From Firmicutes bacterium UBA3553 (lineage in GTDB: Bacteria > Bacillota > Clostridia > Tissierellales > Sedimentibacteraceae): a DNA stretch of 64,000 nucleotides. The DNA lies in contig DFOA01000020.1 of assembly GCA_002381185.1 (NCBI GenBank), positions 124,001 through 188,000 on the forward strand, read 5' to 3'. This document shows, one piece after another, positions 42,486-50,404 of the stretch; within the stretch, counting starts at the first letter, position 1; each line of letters starts with the position of its first letter. The translations under genes and the position numbers were made by a program. The notes beneath the pieces were generated by a model. The model saw nothing but the letters and a program-made list of their open reading frames with translations. It ran no database searches and was not told the DNA's origin.

Positions 42486-42530
42486 TAAAAATAACATAGC
42501 GGGCTTAAACAATGCAAGCCTGCTATGTTA
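42486..42530 (-). terminator. Rho-independent terminator after the PAS-GGDEF-HD-GYP gene
   Basis: TAACATAGC-G-GGCTT (42492-42506) and AAGCC-T-GCTATGTTA (42516-42530) form a 15-bp stem with one mismatch, followed on the minus strand by TTTTTA. It lies 29 bases past the stop at 42560. Confidence 0.9.
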
Positions 42531-42559
42531 TTACATTCATTTGTTTATCCTTAACATGT

Positions 42560-44815
42560 CTAACAGCATATATTAATGAGCTTCTCTAAAACCATATTTA
42601 TAAATATATCGACGAGATCTGCATCAAACTGTGTTCCTGAACATCTTTTTAGTTCTGTCAGCGCCTCTTCAACACGCAGGCCTTTTCTGTATGGCCTGTC
42701 GCTTGTCATGGCATCATATGCATCTGCAATTGCAATTATTCTGGCCTGTATGGATATTTCTTCACCCTTGAATCCTCCGGGATACCCCTTACCGTCCCAT
42801 CTTTCATGATGTTTAAGAACGTACTCGGCAATTTCAGAAAAGTCATTAGAAGAACTCAGTATCCTGTAACCTATTTCCGGATGCCTTTTTACTTCTTTTC
42901 TCTCTTCGTCATTTAATTTTTGAGGCTTGTTCAGGATATTTTCATCTATGCCCATTTTTCCTATATCATGCATGAGACCTGCGATTTTAATCTGATTTAC
43001 CTTATCTTTATCAAAATTCATTCTCACAGCCAAGGCTTCGCATATCTCGCTGACTCTTTTAGAATGAAGCATTTCTCTGTCGCTTTTTTCATACAATGTA
43101 TTCATAATAAGGTCGATTGTTTTGTTACGTATGCTTGAACTTTCATACAATTTATGCCTGTACATGTAATCTTCCGCATTTTTAAATATGTCCTGTATAT
43201 TTTCCGACATGCTTTTTTTTGTTTCATATCCAAATGAAATAGAAATATCTATGGCTCCGACCTTTTCATTTGCTGCAATAGAATTTATTCTTTTTATTAT
43301 CTGTTCTGCCTGCAATGAGCTTGTCTCAGTTAATATTGCAACAAATTCATCTCCGCCGAGCCTTGAAATAATATCCTTCTTTCTGCATCCCCTTTTCAAA
43401 ACCTCCGCAGCCTTTTTAAGAAGTTCATCCCCGAGACTATGGCCAAATGAGTCATTTACAAGCTTCAATCCGTTAACATCTGCCATTATCAATGTAATGG
43501 GGAGATTTTCAGCTGTGTCAATTTCTTTTAACTTATCTTCAAAATACCTACGGTTATAAAGTCCGGTCAATTGGTCGCAGTAGCTTAAATAAATAATTTC
43601 TTCCTGCTTTTTCTTTTTTTCAGAGCAGTCTCTGAATACAAGAACTACTCCTACGATTTCTCCGTTTTCCTGTATAATGGGGGCGGCTGTATCCTCAATA
43701 GGTCTTTCTGTTCCATCCTTTGAAATAAGTACTGTATGATTTGCCAGCTCATGCTTCTCTCCGGTTTGAAGCACTTTTTCTATGATACTTTTACTTTTTT
43801 CACGAGTATGCTCATTAATGGTATTAAATACCTTTTCAAATGGTTTACTTATAGCTTCCCCCTGTGCCCATCCGGTTAACTGCTCAGAAGCTTTATTCAT
43901 AAAAACAATTTTTCCTTTGTTGTCAGTTGAAATTACGCCATCGCCTACTGAAATCAAAGTGGTTTTTAATAAATTTTTCTCATGTGCTAACGCAAGTTCA
44001 AGATTTTTTCGCTTTGTAATATCTGTATGAGTTCCGCTGATTATATGAGGCTTCCCGTCTTTAGTCCATGAAATCACTTTTCCCCTGTCCTGTATCCACA
44101 CAATACTTCCATCCTTATGAATCATTCGGTACTCGTCATCATAAAACTCTAATTCCTTATTATATATTTTTTCGTCCCTGACTAATTGCAATTTCAAATC
44201 TTCAGGATAAACCAGCTTATGCCATGTTTTATCATTTATAGGCGCAAGTTCTTCTAAGGTATAGCCCAGCATTTCCGCCCAGCGTTCGTTATAGAAATGT
44301 TCACCGGTTTGCAGGTTCAACTCCCATGTTCCGACATTGGTGCCTTCGATTATGTTCTTCATTCTTCTGCGGCTGTGTTCAAGCTCCAGCAATTGATTTT
44401 TTTCATTTGTAATGTCGATGAAGTACATTATCAGATAACTTTCTTTTGGAGAATATAAGTTTATTCTGTACCACTTGTTAATAATCCTGTAATAAAGTTC
44501 AAACTCCTGTTTTCCTTCAATAACAGTCTTTTTCACATTATAATTTAATTTATCAATCTCATTTTTATCAAGTGAGTAAACCGCTTCCGAAATTCTTCTG
44601 CATAATATGGCATCTCTTTTAAGCCCTGTTTTTTCTTCGAAAATAGAGTTTGCATCTTTAAATTCATAATCACAAGGATTGCCTTCTTCATCGTAAATAA
44701 TTTTGAAAAATGCGTATCCAATCGGCAATTCTTCAAATAATTGTTTGTAAAAGCTGTCACCAATAAAATGTTTATTAAGGAGAGCATACGTTTGCTCGCT
44801 AACCTCTATTGTCAT
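42560..44815 (-). CDS. PAS-PAS-PAS-GGDEF-HD-GYP signalling protein
   Basis: The protein has 751 residues, cytosolic, without membrane segments. Three PAS domains lie at about 18-140, 143-270 and 273-398. The GGDEF domain (about 400-560) has an intact SRLGGDEF site, and RKKD stands five residues before it, matching the RxxD inhibitory site. The HD-GYP domain (about 565-745) has HDIGKMGI, HPEIG and HHERWDGKGYPGG, complete. The protein could therefore both make and break cyclic di-GMP (or use 3',5'-cGAMP), set by the PAS inputs. There is no haem- or flavin-type motif I can identify in the PAS domains. It is monocistronic. Confidence 0.93.
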   Translation of the reverse strand: MTIEVSEQTYALLNKHFIGDSFYKQLFEELPIGYAFFKIIYDEEGNPCDYEFKDANSIFEEKTGLKRDAILCRRISEAVYSLDKNEIDKLNYNVKKTVIEGKQEFELYYRIINKWYRINLYSPKESYLIMYFIDITNEKNQLLELEHSRRRMKNIIEGTNVGTWELNLQTGEHFYNERWAEMLGYTLEELAPINDKTWHKLVYPEDLKLQLVRDEKIYNKELEFYDDEYRMIHKDGSIVWIQDRGKVISWTKDGKPHIISGTHTDITKRKNLELALAHEKNLLKTTLISVGDGVISTDNKGKIVFMNKASEQLTGWAQGEAISKPFEKVFNTINEHTREKSKSIIEKVLQTGEKHELANHTVLISKDGTERPIEDTAAPIIQENGEIVGVVLVFRDCSEKKKKQEEIIYLSYCDQLTGLYNRRYFEDKLKEIDTAENLPITLIMADVNGLKLVNDSFGHSLGDELLKKAAEVLKRGCRKKDIISRLGGDEFVAILTETSSLQAEQIIKRINSIAANEKVGAIDISISFGYETKKSMSENIQDIFKNAEDYMYRHKLYESSSIRNKTIDLIMNTLYEKSDREMLHSKRVSEICEALAVRMNFDKDKVNQIKIAGLMHDIGKMGIDENILNKPQKLNDEERKEVKRHPEIGYRILSSSNDFSEIAEYVLKHHERWDGKGYPGGFKGEEISIQARIIAIADAYDAMTSDRPYRKGLRVEEALTELKRCSGTQFDADLVDIFINMVLEKLINICC

Positions 44816-44931
44816 TTTTTATCCTCACTCGTTTGCACAATTATGTATTATTGTAATTATATTACAAAATTGATAAAATTTCAACATATTAATGGTTAAT
44901 TATACCGTTTTAAATGTTTTTTGTTAATTCA

Positions 44932-45522
44932 TTAACAATGTATAAACATTTTAATTAACTTTGCATTGCCTGAGTGCATATTTATTTTAAGAGTTGATTC
45001 AATATTTTCAAAAACTACTAGGTCATTTTTTAAAAGGTTAATATTTTCTCCTGAAGATAAATCAAATGAAGCACTTCCGTTCCCGCAGAAAAACATCAGC
45101 CAGTTATGATTGATGTTTTTGCCGGATTCAATTTCAATAACACAGCTTTTATTAACTACAGACATACTTCCTTTGCAATTTTTTGAAGTCATTAGATTAA
45201 AATCTATTACTTTTCCTGTTGCATACGACTCCCATCCACCGTCAAACACATCAATTTCATTATATGGATTCATTACTACGTCGTAATGATCCTTGTGAAA
45301 TACATGCGCTGTTCCTTCCAGCATTATTAAGTACCGTGTAAAATTCTCCAAATTGCTGTATTTAGCTTTATCATCAGAATATGAAGCAGCCATACTGACC
45401 CTGAACATAAAATTTCTTAATCCATAATCAGAACCAGGTGGATATATGTAATATTGCCTGCTTTCGCCGCCCGCCCATTCTGAAGTTATTACATCCTTAT
45501 CTTTAATAACCGATATTTTCAA
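44932..45522 (-). CDS. HutD/Ves family protein
   Basis: The protein has 196 residues from a TTG at 45522 (AAAGGAG seven bases upstream; an upstream ATG at 45555 would overlap the flavodoxin gene). The HutD pattern is clear: SEWAGGESRQYYIYPPGSDY, NFMFRVSMAAS, then TRYLIMLEGTAHV and VFDGGWES. HutD proteins are cupin-like and linked to histidine utilisation in proteobacteria, and their exact role is not settled. There are no hut genes nearby, so the role here is open. It follows the flavodoxin gene by 22 bases and probably shares its transcript. Confidence 0.87.
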   Translation of the reverse strand: MKISVIKDKDVITSEWAGGESRQYYIYPPGSDYGLRNFMFRVSMAASYSDDKAKYSNLENFTRYLIMLEGTAHVFHKDHYDVVMNPYNEIDVFDGGWESYATGKVIDFNLMTSKNCKGSMSVVNKSCVIEIESGKNINHNWLMFFCGNGSASFDLSSGENINLLKNDLVVFENIESTLKINMHSGNAKLIKMFIHC

Positions 45523-45544
45523 AATATTTCTCCTTTTACCTGTA

Positions 45545-46030
45545 TCATTTGTCATAATGGATACTATCTGTCCATTTAGAAACAGCTTCTTTTGCTTGCT
45601 CAGGTGTCAGAGGATTTTTCATATCTGTCTTAATAAAGAACGTATCTATAACCTTTCCACCATTTCCTTCAACGCGCTTTGCAATAGATTCATATACTGA
45701 ACCAGGCGTTTTAAAATCAGCCTGAGTAATGAAAGCAAATACATTTTTGCCTGTAAAATCAGTTTCATGCAAAAATGTATTTACGGGAGTTGAACTTTTC
45801 CCTGCCCATACGGGAGATCCAATAAATATATTGTCATAAGCCTTTATGTTAACGGTTAATGGCTTAATTTTTCCTCGGAGACCCGCCAATGCTGTAAACC
45901 CCACCCAGCCAAAACCAATTGGCTTCACTAATTCAATTTTAAAAACATCACCATCAACCAGCTTTGAGATTTCTTGTGCCACTGTCTCTGTATTTCCACT
46001 TCTTGAATAATATACTACTAAATTTTTCAT
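45545..46030 (-). CDS. Flavodoxin family protein
   Basis: The protein has 161 residues. It begins with the flavodoxin-type FMN loop VVYYSRSGNTETVAQEISKL, continues with NIFIGSPVWAGKSSTPVNTF and ends in ALL-alpha/beta stretches typical of menaquinone-dependent or NAD(P)H-type flavodoxin-like oxidoreductases. It likely carries FMN and transfers electrons; no partner enzyme is identified. GGAGGAG precedes the ATG. The HutD gene follows directly. Confidence 0.9.
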   Translation of the reverse strand: MKNLVVYYSRSGNTETVAQEISKLVDGDVFKIELVKPIGFGWVGFTALAGLRGKIKPLTVNIKAYDNIFIGSPVWAGKSSTPVNTFLHETDFTGKNVFAFITQADFKTPGSVYESIAKRVEGNGGKVIDTFFIKTDMKNPLTPEQAKEAVSKWTDSIHYDK

Positions 46031-46045
46031 AGCTCTCCTCCGTAT

Positions 46046-46203
46046 TTATATCAAACCAAATTTTGTAAATCAATAATATAATTATATCAAATATATTGGG
46101 TTATACAACAACTAACTTTAACACATTCGCAGACTTCATCATTGATTTGCCTGTTACCTTACGGTCGCACAAATCGGGTTAAGTCATGCTGGGTTAAAAC
46201 TAT
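46046..46203. other. Gene-free stretch upstream of flavodoxin
   Basis: I see no gene here. It contains the upstream region of the flavodoxin gene and some GC-richer sequence (near 46150-46195) that reads like a decayed fragment, but I could not identify it. Confidence 0.3.
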
Positions 46204-46241
46204 AAAAAAACTATCTTAAAATATTGATAAGATAGCTTTTT
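46204..46241 (-). terminator. Rho-independent terminator after the universal stress protein gene
   Basis: CTATCTTA (46211-46218) and TAAGATAG (46228-46235) form an 8-bp stem, with T runs on both sides. It lies 18 bases past the stop at 46259. Confidence 0.85.
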
Positions 46242-46258
46242 TTATTTAAAAATAAATA

Positions 46259-46744
46259 TTATGGCTCAAAATTGCTTCTAATAACCAGTACAGGGCAAGG
46301 AGCTTCTGAAATTACTCTTTGAGTAACAGAGCCCACGAAGAAACGCTTTATTTTAGAAAAACCTCTGTTTCCCATCACAATTAAGTCATAGTTTCCGTTC
46401 TTTGCTGTTTCCACAATTTTTTCAAATGGTTCACCTATCAATACTTCTTTTTCTACCTTTATACCACTGAAATCCAGTTTTGTAACTATTTGATTCAACA
46501 GCATCTGTGAATTTTCCACATATGTGCTCTCCAGTTTCTTTTCTAATTCTACGTTGTTTGTTATTATTGAACCGTCAACAGCATTCCATAAATTTTCATT
46601 TCTGTCTTTTTTTCTGTTTTCCGTTGATTTGACAACTGATATGAGCTTTATGACCGAATTATATTTTTTTCCTATCTCAATAGATTTCTTTACAGCACTG
46701 ATTGATGCATTTGAACCATCAACAGGAACCAATATTTTTTTCAT
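46259..46744 (-). CDS. Universal stress protein, ATP-binding type
   Basis: The protein has 161 residues from the ATG at 46744 (GAGGAGGG upstream; an ATG five codons earlier overlaps this site). It begins KKILVPVDGSNASISAVKKS and ends with the ATP-binding motif VMGNRGFSKIKRFFVGSVTQ (G2xG9xGS), then PCPVLVIR. UspA-type proteins that bind ATP help under starvation, oxygen or antibiotic stress. Monocistronic with its own terminator. Confidence 0.95.
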   Translation of the reverse strand: MKKILVPVDGSNASISAVKKSIEIGKKYNSVIKLISVVKSTENRKKDRNENLWNAVDGSIITNNVELEKKLESTYVENSQMLLNQIVTKLDFSGIKVEKEVLIGEPFEKIVETAKNGNYDLIVMGNRGFSKIKRFFVGSVTQRVISEAPCPVLVIRSNFEP

Positions 46745-46835
46745 AACATCCCTCCTCATTACTTATATATCCATTTCTTTGTTCACCTAAACAATTTAGT
46801 TTTATATTTCCCATTAATAAGTGAGGGAATAAATA

Positions 46836-47165
46836 TTATCCTAATTTATCGCCCCTTTCAACTGCTCTGTCCGGTTGAATCAAAACAACCCCGTCTTTTG
46901 AATATGTTCCCAGAACAAGGACCTCAGACATGAAATCTGCAATCTGTCTGGGAGGAAAATTAATTACAGCAAGAACCTGCTTTCCTATTAATTCATCAAT
47001 TTTATATAAATCCGTTACCTGTGCGCTGGACTTTTTCACTCCTATTTCATCTCCGAAGTCAACTAAAAGTTTATAAGCAGGACGTCTTGCCTTTTCAAAA
47101 ACCTCCGCTTTAACAATTTCTCCCACTCTGATATCTATCTTTGCAAAATCATCAAATGTAATCAT
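46836..47165 (-). CDS. csaA: tRNA-binding-domain chaperone CsaA
   Basis: The protein has 109 residues, the exact CsaA length. It matches the family throughout: FAKIDIRVGEIVKAEVFEKA, RRPAYKLLVDFGDEIGVKKS, LIGKQVLAVINFPPRQIADF and VLIQPDRAVERGDKLG. CsaA has the fold of the OB-type tRNA-binding domain and acts as a secretion-related chaperone in Bacillus. GAGGTGAGGC precedes the ATG. Adjacent to a GNAT gene 46 bases upstream. Confidence 0.96.
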   Translation of the reverse strand: MITFDDFAKIDIRVGEIVKAEVFEKARRPAYKLLVDFGDEIGVKKSSAQVTDLYKIDELIGKQVLAVINFPPRQIADFMSEVLVLGTYSKDGVVLIQPDRAVERGDKLG

Positions 47166-47211
47166 GCCTCACCTCATACTTATAAAAATTACTGCTTAAA
47201 TAAATTAAATT

Positions 47212-47751
47212 TTAATTTCTTAAAACCGTCATAAAACCATCTAATATTTTATGACTTACATTAAATCCCTTATCCAGATAAAACTTCAAAGCATTATCAT
47301 TTCCATTAGATACAAAAATAAATATATCATCAATTGAATCAAAGCCTCTGAGCCAATCCATTGACATATTGTACAACACGCTGCCAATGCCCCTGTTCCG
47401 GTATCCAGGTCTGATATAGAACTGAGAAAGACTTCCCACGTCCTCATTTTTAACTGAATTGAAATCAAAGAACGCCTCACAATACAAAGTTGCAAATCCA
47501 TCTGAATAAGTAGTTTTAGGAGCGACAGTACTATAAGCATATCCTACAATTTCGTCTTCATCCCTAGCTACAGCTATGTAATTAGCTTTAGATTCTTTTA
47601 CGGTTGGAACCATTATTGTCTCAAAACACATACTGTCAAAGAACTCAGGATGAATACTTGCCTTAGATTTTTGATACAGCATTAGATCATTACATAATGG
47701 CTTGATGCTGATTAGATTATCTTCGGAAATTACTTCATAATTAATACTCAC
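47212..47751 (-). CDS. GNAT-family N-acetyltransferase
   Basis: The protein has 179 residues. The acetyl-CoA loop is FYIRPGYRNRGIGSVLYNMS (RxxGIG), and SNGNDNALKFYLDKGFNVS is the usual C-terminal pattern. It begins INYEVISEDNLISIKPLCND. Substrate unknown. Start is GTG at 47751 behind AGGAGG. It lies next to csaA and may share its transcript. Confidence 0.9.
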   Translation of the reverse strand: MSINYEVISEDNLISIKPLCNDLMLYQKSKASIHPEFFDSMCFETIMVPTVKESKANYIAVARDEDEIVGYAYSTVAPKTTYSDGFATLYCEAFFDFNSVKNEDVGSLSQFYIRPGYRNRGIGSVLYNMSMDWLRGFDSIDDIFIFVSNGNDNALKFYLDKGFNVSHKILDGFMTVLRN

Positions 47752-47897
47752 TGCTGGAACCTCCTGAATAATTTGGGCTTTTGATTTATTTTGTTATACT
47801 GTTAACACTTTCCTGCAAAATATTATACCACAAAATAAGCATTATACCGATTATTTTTTAGTTTTTTACCATATTATTTATTTTATTCCTCAAAATA

Positions 47898-49085
47898 TTA
47901 GCTGAGCAAAATGTTCCTTGCCAACTCCAGGCATTCTTCGCCCTTTAGCGAATCCCCGGAACACTGAAGCAAATAGTTGCTGCCTCCACCCCTGCCGTTG
48001 ATTATTGATTTGCATTGTTCAAAAATACTTTTTATATCGAGTGTTAAATTTTTTGACTGTCCTATGACAAGATTGCATACATTGTCAATTTCGGAAACCA
48101 AGACAACAACAAAACTTTCGTCCTCTATAACTTTTGAGCAAATAAATCTTAAATCTTTTACGTCATTGTCAGATTTTAAAAATATATAATTTATGCTTTC
48201 TTTAACAACTGCGTTACATTTAAATTCTTCTGATTTGTAATCATTAATCTGGCTGTTTAAATTAGCAGTATCCTTTTTCATCTTCTTATTTTCATTTAGT
48301 ATTTTTTCAAAATTGTCCAGCAGCATATCTGTTCTGCAAGTGAGAATTGCCGATAAGTCAAATATATTTTTGTTTTTTGCAATATAGTCGTTTAATGCTC
48401 TTTTACCACAAAGAAATTCAACCCTTGTGCCGTTTTTATATTTTTCTGTTTTTGTTACTTTAATTATTCCTATCTCGCCTGTGTGCTTCACATGAGTTCC
48501 GCCGCATGCACATTCGTCATAATTTTCTATGCTAACTATTCTCAAGAAATCCAGATCTATGGGAGCTTTTCTTAAATTCAACTTCAATGCATCTTCATAT
48601 GCATATGTACTGGCTGTAACTGCTTTATTTTCATATATGATTTTGTTGCTCAATTGTTCTGCCTGTTCTGTCATTTCATCAGTCAACGCTATATCAAGGT
48701 CAATAGTAGTGTAATTGTCACTTAAATGAAAACCTACAGTGTTTCCGCCAAACAGCTCTGCAAATGCATATGACAAAATATGCTGACCTGTATGCTGCTG
48801 CATGTAGTCAAACCTTGTGCTGAAATCTATTGACAGATGAACTTTTCCGCTTACGGGTTCCTTAAGCTTATGAATTATTTCATCTCCAAGTTCCTGTACA
48901 TCAAATACCTTTATGTTGTTTATAGTTCCTTCATCTTTTGGCTGCCCCCCGGACATATGAGGATAGAAAATTGTTTTATCTAATACTACTTCAAAGTAGT
49001 CTTCTTTTTTAATGCAGCTTATAACTTCTGCTTCAAGTTCAGCCAGGTAAGAATTTTCCTGAAATTTTTTTTCGCTCGTAATCAA
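47898..49085 (-). CDS. Alanyl-tRNA editing protein, AlaX-L type with DHHA1 domain
   Basis: The protein has 395 residues. The editing domain carries zinc ligands in HTGQHILS and CGGTHVKHTGEIG, with GGQPKDEGTI and VDFDRVT-type sequence. A coiled-coil-like linker near 250-290 (NENKKMKKDTANLNSQINDY) leads to a C-terminal DHHA1-like domain ending GRGGGSNYLLQCSG. Such stand-alone proteins remove serine or glycine from mischarged tRNA-Ala. TTG start at 49085, with AGGAGA before it. Monocistronic, opposite the Ig-like gene at 49261. Confidence 0.93.
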   Translation of the reverse strand: MITSEKKFQENSYLAELEAEVISCIKKEDYFEVVLDKTIFYPHMSGGQPKDEGTINNIKVFDVQELGDEIIHKLKEPVSGKVHLSIDFSTRFDYMQQHTGQHILSYAFAELFGGNTVGFHLSDNYTTIDLDIALTDEMTEQAEQLSNKIIYENKAVTASTYAYEDALKLNLRKAPIDLDFLRIVSIENYDECACGGTHVKHTGEIGIIKVTKTEKYKNGTRVEFLCGKRALNDYIAKNKNIFDLSAILTCRTDMLLDNFEKILNENKKMKKDTANLNSQINDYKSEEFKCNAVVKESINYIFLKSDNDVKDLRFICSKVIEDESFVVVLVSEIDNVCNLVIGQSKNLTLDIKSIFEQCKSIINGRGGGSNYLLQCSGDSLKGEECLELARNILLS

Positions 49086-49190
49086 TTTTATCTCCTATAA
49101 TAATACTTTGATTTAAGAATATTTACATTGCTGCTCAAATTATACCATATTATATCAAATTACAGAAGATTTTTAGCAGAATTTAATATG

Positions 49191-49217
49191 ACACTTTCCA
49201 TACTCATACATATAATA
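49191..49217 (+). promoter_or_regulatory. Sigma-K-like promoter of the orphan Ig-like gene
   Basis: AC (49191-49192), 16 bases, then CATATAATA (49209-49217), the same nine bases and spacing as the element in front of the 32.9 kb block. The -10 ends 43 bases before the ATG at 49261. Confidence 0.6.
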
Positions 49218-49260
49218 ACTTATACCTTATGATTTACTGCAGTAAGAAAGGATGTGTATA

Positions 49261-49713
49261 ATGAAGGATATGAATAAGCCTTACATTGTTAAAAATATGT
49301 TTTCCAATAAAACCGAAAAAGATGATATAATCGAAACTGGTTACTTAAGTGTCAATGTTGTAAATCGAGCTAATAAGGAACCTATACCTAATGCGATTGT
49401 AAGTTTATTCCGAATTACTATATCAGGAACATACTCGGAGCAAGGCGAAGGAACATTAGTAACAATGGCTATAACTGACCAGAACGGCAATATACCCAAA
49501 ATGGAACTAATAGCCAACAATCAATTTTCCAGAGGTCTAGGTGAACAAACACAATATGCTATGAGTGTTCAAGCAGATAATTACTACAGTGTTTTAGTTG
49601 TGGACATTCAGATATATCCAGATATAACCACTACTTACAGCATAAATTTGTCTCGTATCAGTTCTAAAATTCCAAGATATGAATTTATATTAAACCCTGT
49701 AATTCAGAAATAA
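49261..49713 (+). CDS. Orphan Ig-like domain protein, paralogue of the 32.9-35.4 kb proteins
   Basis: The protein has 150 residues. It starts KDMNKPYIVKNMFSNKTEKD and has one Ig-like domain: TGYLSVNVVNRANKEPIPNA, a DQNGNIPKMEL turn, then QYAMSVQADNYYSVLVVDIQ, IYPDITTTYSINL. It is clearly related to the proteins at 34998 (shared YIxKNM start and YPDI end) and 32882. There is no signal peptide. AGAAAGGA lies eight bases before the ATG; a GTG at 49252 overlaps it. The shared sigma-K-like promoter suggests the same developmental time. Its own terminator follows. Confidence 0.85.
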   Translation: MKDMNKPYIVKNMFSNKTEKDDIIETGYLSVNVVNRANKEPIPNAIVSLFRITISGTYSEQGEGTLVTMAITDQNGNIPKMELIANNQFSRGLGEQTQYAMSVQADNYYSVLVVDIQIYPDITTTYSINLSRISSKIPRYEFILNPVIQK

Positions 49714-49714
49714 A

Positions 49715-49743
49715 AGCAAGAATCCATGTAAAATATTCTTGCT
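49715..49743 (+). terminator. Terminator after orphan Ig-like gene
   Basis: AGCAAGAAT (49715-49723) and ATTCTTGCT (49735-49743) form a 9-bp stem followed by TCTTACTCTTATTT. It begins two bases past the stop. Confidence 0.8.
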
Positions 49744-49841
49744 TCTTACTCTTATTTCAATATGTTCCTTTATCACTATTTAACTAAAAGCAGTTAAGCT
49801 AGATTATTATTCTGCCGAAATACTTATTAATTCACGTTTAA

Positions 49842-50384
49842 TTATTCCATTTCAAAAAGCGGCAATACTTCTAAATATATAATGTCATTTCTCTTTACTG
49901 CATCTCCTTCGGCAAGTATGGCAGCTTTTGCGGCAATATTTCCTCCGGCAGCTTCCACTAACCTTTCAATGGCTGACAAGGATTCTCCGGTGCTGATAAC
50001 ATCATCTATTATGGCAACACGTTTCCCCTTAATTTCTAAAACATCCTGTTCATCCAGAACCAGCATCTGTTTCTTTTGTGTGGTTATGGAAACAACTTCA
50101 TCAATAATTGGTGAATCCATATACGGTTTAATGCTTTTGCGGGCAACTATGTATTTTTTCATTTTTAATAATCTTGATATTTCAAAAGTCAAGGGGATTC
50201 CTTTTGCTTCGGCAGTCACTAAGACATCCACTTCAGGCAATCTTTTTACTATTTCTTGGGCTGAAGCACAGACAATTTCAGTATCGCCCAAAATAACAAA
50301 GCTCGCTATACTCAATTTATCACTAATTTGAACAATCGGAAGTTCTCTTTTAACTCCGGCTACCTCAATACTATATGTTTTCAA
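49842..50384 (-). CDS. Purine phosphoribosyltransferase
   Basis: The protein has 180 residues. The PRPP-binding loop is VAIIDDVISTGES near residues 122-134, and VDVLVTAEAKGIPLTFEISR resembles the first part of adenine/xanthine-type phosphoribosyltransferases. It would join a purine base to PRPP; guanine, xanthine or adenine are possible. It follows the NCS2 permease gene by 20 bases in an operon under a guanine-type riboswitch, which suggests a 6-oxopurine. TTG start at 50384 with AGGAGG before it. Distinct from xpt at 37.7 kb. Confidence 0.87.
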   Translation of the reverse strand: MKTYSIEVAGVKRELPIVQISDKLSIASFVILGDTEIVCASAQEIVKRLPEVDVLVTAEAKGIPLTFEISRLLKMKKYIVARKSIKPYMDSPIIDEVVSITTQKKQMLVLDEQDVLEIKGKRVAIIDDVISTGESLSAIERLVEAAGGNIAAKAAILAEGDAVKRNDIIYLEVLPLFEME

Positions 50385-50404
50385 TTTTTATCCTCCTTTA
50401 AATT

